From contig NZ_CP100445.1 in NCBI RefSeq assembly GCF_024227435.1, forward strand, positions 3,655,369 to 3,719,368: 64,000 nt of DNA, in the 5' to 3' direction. The position numbers and the translations under genes were made by a program. Within the stretch, counting starts at the first letter, position 1, and each line of letters begins with the position of its first letter. Origin of the DNA: Natrinema caseinilyticum (GTDB lineage: Archaea > Halobacteriota > Halobacteria > Halobacteriales > Natrialbaceae). The notes beneath the pieces were generated by a model. The model had not been told where the DNA came from and ran no database searches. It saw nothing but the letters and a program-made list of their open reading frames with translations. Below are positions 61,274 through 64,000 of this stretch, piece after piece.

Positions 61274-62662
61274 ATGACGACCGACACCTCCTGTCGCACC
61301 GTTCCGCCCGACCGGGCGCTCTCGCGAATTCATCGACTCGAATTCGACGTTCCGTGGCCGCCGAAACACGTCGCGGCGTACTTGCTCGAGGGGCCGGAGT
61401 CGATCCTGATCGACGCGGGTGCGCCGGGCGAGGCGGGCCAGTCGGAATTGCTCGACGGGCTGGCGGAAATCGATCGGGACCCGGCCGACGTCGATCACGT
61501 CCTCGTCACCCACGTCCACAGCGATCACATCGGTCAACTGCCCGTCCTCAGGGAGGCCGGCGCCACGGTTCACGTCCCGAAGGCGTCGATTCCGAGACTC
61601 GAACGGGATCTCGAGGCGGTACGAGCCACTGTCCTGGACGAGACGAGAGCGGTGGGCTATCACGGTGAGGAGCTCGCCGAGATCGTCGACGAAGAGATCG
61701 ATTCGATCCGTCGGGCTCGGCGGCTGGTCGATCCCGACACCGCCCGGCCGGTCGATCCGAGCGGACCGATTACCGTCGGCGAGCGCGAGTTCACCGCCTT
61801 CGAGACGCCCGGACACGAGATCGATCACCGCTGCTACCAGACGACGATCGAGGACACGACGGTCCTCTTCGCCGGTGACGCGCTCATCGAACCGTTTCGA
61901 GCCGGCGCCTTCCAGGTCGACTTCGAACGAGGTGCCGCCGACGCTGTCGACGAGTACTACGCGGCCATGGATCGGCTGACCGAGACGACTGCAACCCACG
62001 TCTTCCCCGGCCACGGGCCCGCGTTCGAGGGGCCACAGCGGATCGTACAGAAGACGCGCGATCGGCTCGACGAACTGCTGGCGGAGACGCGGGAGGCGAC
62101 CGCGGCGATCGAACCTGCGACGGCGCTCGCGATCACCGAACAGCGAACCGGCAGCATTCGCTATCATGCCCCGGTCCTCGACACGATCGGTGCTCTCGGC
62201 TCGCTCGTGGACCGCGGGGCGCTCACGTTCGAGACGGAAGACGGTGTTCGATACTACGAGACATCGGAGGCGAGACGAACGATCGGAGACGGTGGAACGT
62301 CGGAAGTGAACGGAACGGTCGGAGACGGTCGAAGCGGGAAACGGGAGGCGGATCCGCGTCAGTCAGTTCGTTTCGGTCAGTTCGCGTCGTCCTCGAGTCT
62401 GTACTTCTGGACTTTCCCCGACGTCGTCCGGGGGAGTTCGTCGATGAACTCGATTTCGCGGGGGTGTTTATATCCCGCGACTTCGTCGAGACAGAACTCC
62501 TTGATCTCCTCGGCCGTGACGTCCGCCCCGGGTTCGACGCCGGATGCGGGGACGACGAACGCTTTCGGGACCTCGTTGCGCCGTTCGTCGGGGATACCGA
62601 CGATGGCCGCGTCCGCGACGGCCTCGTGCTCGAGCAGGAGGTTCTCGAGTTCACTGGGGTAG
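61274..62662 (+). CDS. Metallo-beta-lactamase-fold hydrolase with run-on C-terminus
   Basis: The 462-residue frame starts with a metal-dependent hydrolase: LVTHVHSDHIGQLPVL (about 74-89) is the HxHxDH motif, FETPGHEIDH and VLFAGDALIEPF supply further ligands, and HVFPGHGPAFEGP ends the domain. The family ends near DGVRYYET (about residue 331), but no stop follows. The frame runs on through a repetitive GGAGACGGT segment and then 286 bases antisense to the acyl-CoA ligase gene, giving Ser/Arg-rich residues. The real protein probably ends earlier, its stop lost or a frameshift present. The substrate is unknown. Confidence 0.7.
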   Translation: MTTDTSCRTVPPDRALSRIHRLEFDVPWPPKHVAAYLLEGPESILIDAGAPGEAGQSELLDGLAEIDRDPADVDHVLVTHVHSDHIGQLPVLREAGATVHVPKASIPRLERDLEAVRATVLDETRAVGYHGEELAEIVDEEIDSIRRARRLVDPDTARPVDPSGPITVGEREFTAFETPGHEIDHRCYQTTIEDTTVLFAGDALIEPFRAGAFQVDFERGAADAVDEYYAAMDRLTETTATHVFPGHGPAFEGPQRIVQKTRDRLDELLAETREATAAIEPATALAITEQRTGSIRYHAPVLDTIGALGSLVDRGALTFETEDGVRYYETSEARRTIGDGGTSEVNGTVGDGRSGKREADPRQSVRFGQFASSSSLYFWTFPDVVRGSSSMNSISRGCLYPATSSRQNSLISSAVTSAPGSTPDAGTTNAFGTSLRRSSGIPTMAASATASCSSRRFSSSLG

Positions 62663-63954
62663 ACGTTGTACCCGGCCGTGACGATGACGTGTTTCTTTCG
62701 GTCGACGATCTCGTAGTAGTTGTTGCCGTCGCGGCGGGCGATGTCGCCGGTCCGGAAGTAGCCGTTTTCGGTGAAGGCGTCGTCGGTCGCGTCGGGGAGT
62801 TGGTGGTAGCCCTTCATCACGTGAGGGCCGCGGACGAGGAGTTCACCGTCCTCGCCGGGCGCGACCTCGGCACCCGAATCGTCGACGATCTTGCAGTCGG
62901 TCATCCGGAGCGGCTGTCCGATCGTCCCGTGTTTCAGGCCGAACGTCGACCCCATCTGCGTGTGGGTCGCGCCGTGGGTTTCCGTCAGTCCGTACCCCTC
63001 CGAGATGTCGACGCCCGCGGTTTCCTCGAATCGCTCCTGGACCGCCGTCGAGAGCTTCGCGCCGCCTTCGGAGGCGGACTCGAGGCTGCTCAAATCGTAC
63101 TCGCCGAAGTCGTCGGCTTCGACCATGTCGGCGTACATCGTCGTCACGCCGACGAAGTGCGTGATCTCCTCGTCCTCGATGAGTTGCATACACGCCTGGG
63201 CGTCCCACTCGAGCGCGCTGCGGAAGTAGAGCCGGCCGCCGCCGACCAGCGGCTGGAGGGCGGTGTGGGTGAAGCCGGTGATGTGGTACAGCGGGAGCCA
63301 GGTGAGGCTGCGCACGTCCTCGGGTTCGACGTCGACGTTCGACGCGGTCAGCGGCCACATCAACTGGGCTCTCGTGTTCTCGTGGGTGAGCTGGACGCCT
63401 TTCGGATCGCCGGTCGTTCCGGAGGTGTAGGGCAACAGGGCCACGTCGTCGTCGTCGCGCTCGACCAGCGCCGGCTCGCCGCGCAATTCCTCGAACGCGT
63501 GGTCGTCCGGATCGCGATCCCAGTCCTCGCTCCGGATGGTGATCACGTCGGGGTCCATCCCGGCGTCCGCGGTCGCCTGGTCGACGATCGGTCGCAGCGC
63601 CGGATGGGTCACGATCGCACCCGCGTCCGTGTCCTCGAGCTGGTAAGCCACCTCGCGGCGCTTGTACTGCGGGTTGACCGGCGAGATCACGACGCCCGCT
63701 TTGAACGCGCCGATCGAGGCGATCAGGTACTGCGGACAGTTCGGCAGAAAAAGCAGCATCCGGTCGCCGGGCTCGAGGCCGAGACCGTGGAGGCTCCCGG
63801 CTAACTCGGCGGTCCAGTCTCGTACGTCCGCGTGGGTCCAGCGTCGGCCGTGATGTTCCATCGCCTGTGCGTCACCGTGGTGGGCCGCCGTCTGGTCGAA
63901 GAGCTTCGCGACGTTCCCGTCTCGGGCGGATTGCGCTACCGCGTCCAGGTCCAT
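62377..63954 (-). CDS. Long-chain fatty acid CoA ligase
   Basis: This 525-residue AMP-forming acyl-CoA synthetase has P-loop LLPYTSGTTGDPKGVQLTH, the EGYGLTETHGATH region, NGYFRTGDIARRDGNNYYEIVDRKK (adenylation strand and hinge) and a C-terminal catalytic Lys in LPRTTSGKVQKYRL. It differs clearly from the other ligase in the window. It has an N-terminal domain with AKLFDQTAAHHGDAQAMEHHG. The TATA element upstream is strong. Its 3' end overlaps the run-on frame of the metallo-hydrolase, but the ligase motifs near its C-terminus are intact, so this gene is the reliable one. Confidence 0.9.
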   Translation of the reverse strand: MDLDAVAQSARDGNVAKLFDQTAAHHGDAQAMEHHGRRWTHADVRDWTAELAGSLHGLGLEPGDRMLLFLPNCPQYLIASIGAFKAGVVISPVNPQYKRREVAYQLEDTDAGAIVTHPALRPIVDQATADAGMDPDVITIRSEDWDRDPDDHAFEELRGEPALVERDDDDVALLPYTSGTTGDPKGVQLTHENTRAQLMWPLTASNVDVEPEDVRSLTWLPLYHITGFTHTALQPLVGGGRLYFRSALEWDAQACMQLIEDEEITHFVGVTTMYADMVEADDFGEYDLSSLESASEGGAKLSTAVQERFEETAGVDISEGYGLTETHGATHTQMGSTFGLKHGTIGQPLRMTDCKIVDDSGAEVAPGEDGELLVRGPHVMKGYHQLPDATDDAFTENGYFRTGDIARRDGNNYYEIVDRKKHVIVTAGYNVYPSELENLLLEHEAVADAAIVGIPDERRNEVPKAFVVPASGVEPGADVTAEEIKEFCLDEVAGYKHPREIEFIDELPRTTSGKVQKYRLEDDAN

Positions 63955-63976
63955 GCATTGTGTTATCGATGGTCAT

Positions 63977-63985
63977 GATATAAAA
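63977..63985 (-). promoter_or_regulatory. TATA box of the acyl-CoA ligase (63954)
   Basis: Minus-strand TTTTATATC lies 23-31 bases before the ATG, the clearest leaderless promoter in the window's right end. Confidence 0.55.
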
Positions 63986-64000
63986 TTATCTTTTCACACG

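Overview
This window is chromosomal DNA from an extremely halophilic archaeon, probably of the Natrialba/Haloterrigena/Natrinema type; the genus cannot be fixed from sequence alone. The evidence is high G+C, very acidic proteins, Bat-type and HalX-type regulators, an archaeal TFE, a haloarchaeal sdhCDBA operon, and many leaderless genes with an A/T-rich TATA element about 22-33 bases before the start codon.

Layout. 0.2-6.4 kb: creatininase-family hydrolase, NikR-like nickel regulator, cupin, acyl-CoA dehydrogenase, then a PAS/GAF histidine kinase tail-to-tail with a HalX response regulator. 6.6-9.9 kb: divergent fatty-acid oxidation genes (3-hydroxyacyl-CoA dehydrogenase/enoyl-CoA hydratase fusion; acyl-CoA dehydrogenase). 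10.2-18 kb: a Tat-type exported protein with a basic repeat tail, a Cys-containing Bat-type regulator beside a Zn/Cd-class P1B ATPase, a decayed flavoprotein gene, an AlkA-type glycosylase and katG. 18.3-23.8 kb: an ATP-grasp/RimK-type protein, a polysaccharide flippase, a GNAT acetyltransferase and a desuccinylase-like hydrolase. 24.0-27.5 kb: succinate dehydrogenase operon sdhCDBA. 27.6-33.3 kb: small membrane proteins, a small winged-helix regulator, a transducer fused to a FIST sensor, an HD hydrolase and a peroxiredoxin. 33.5-34.3 kb: a recombination-scarred stretch with a 37-bp tandem repeat, tatA, a decayed partial tatA copy, tRNA-Arg(CCT) and a second copy of the tRNA 3' end. 34.4-37.5 kb: acyl-CoA dehydrogenase and acyl-CoA ligase. 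38.0-46.7 kb: a pilus-type secretion operon (PilB-like ATPase, PilC-like membrane protein, five small proteins with N-terminal hydrophobic pilin-like segments). 46.8-58.3 kb, on the opposite strand: an unknown protein and a full chemotaxis cluster (cheW, cheY, cheB, cheA, cheC, double cheC, cheD, cheR). 58.6-64 kb: an orphan CheW-like protein, the tfe/DUF2110/DUF5803 set, a metallo-beta-lactamase-fold protein and another acyl-CoA ligase.

How they fit. The acyl-CoA ligases, acyl-CoA dehydrogenases and hydratase/dehydrogenase fusion form a scattered beta-oxidation set whose electrons and acetyl-CoA feed the TCA cycle, which includes the succinate dehydrogenase here. KatG and the peroxiredoxin handle peroxide. 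The chemotaxis cluster and the FIST transducer form a signalling set; the che genes converge on a pilus operon and no archaellum genes are in the window.

The least ordinary items are CheA with a roughly 760-residue acidic insert rich in Phe-Asp-Asp repeats, the PilB ATPase with a roughly 400-residue acidic tail carrying similar Phe-in-acid motifs, the transducer with its sensor after the signalling domain, the decayed flavoprotein gene, and the duplicated tatA/tRNA fragments. I see no CRISPR array, transposase or rRNA gene.
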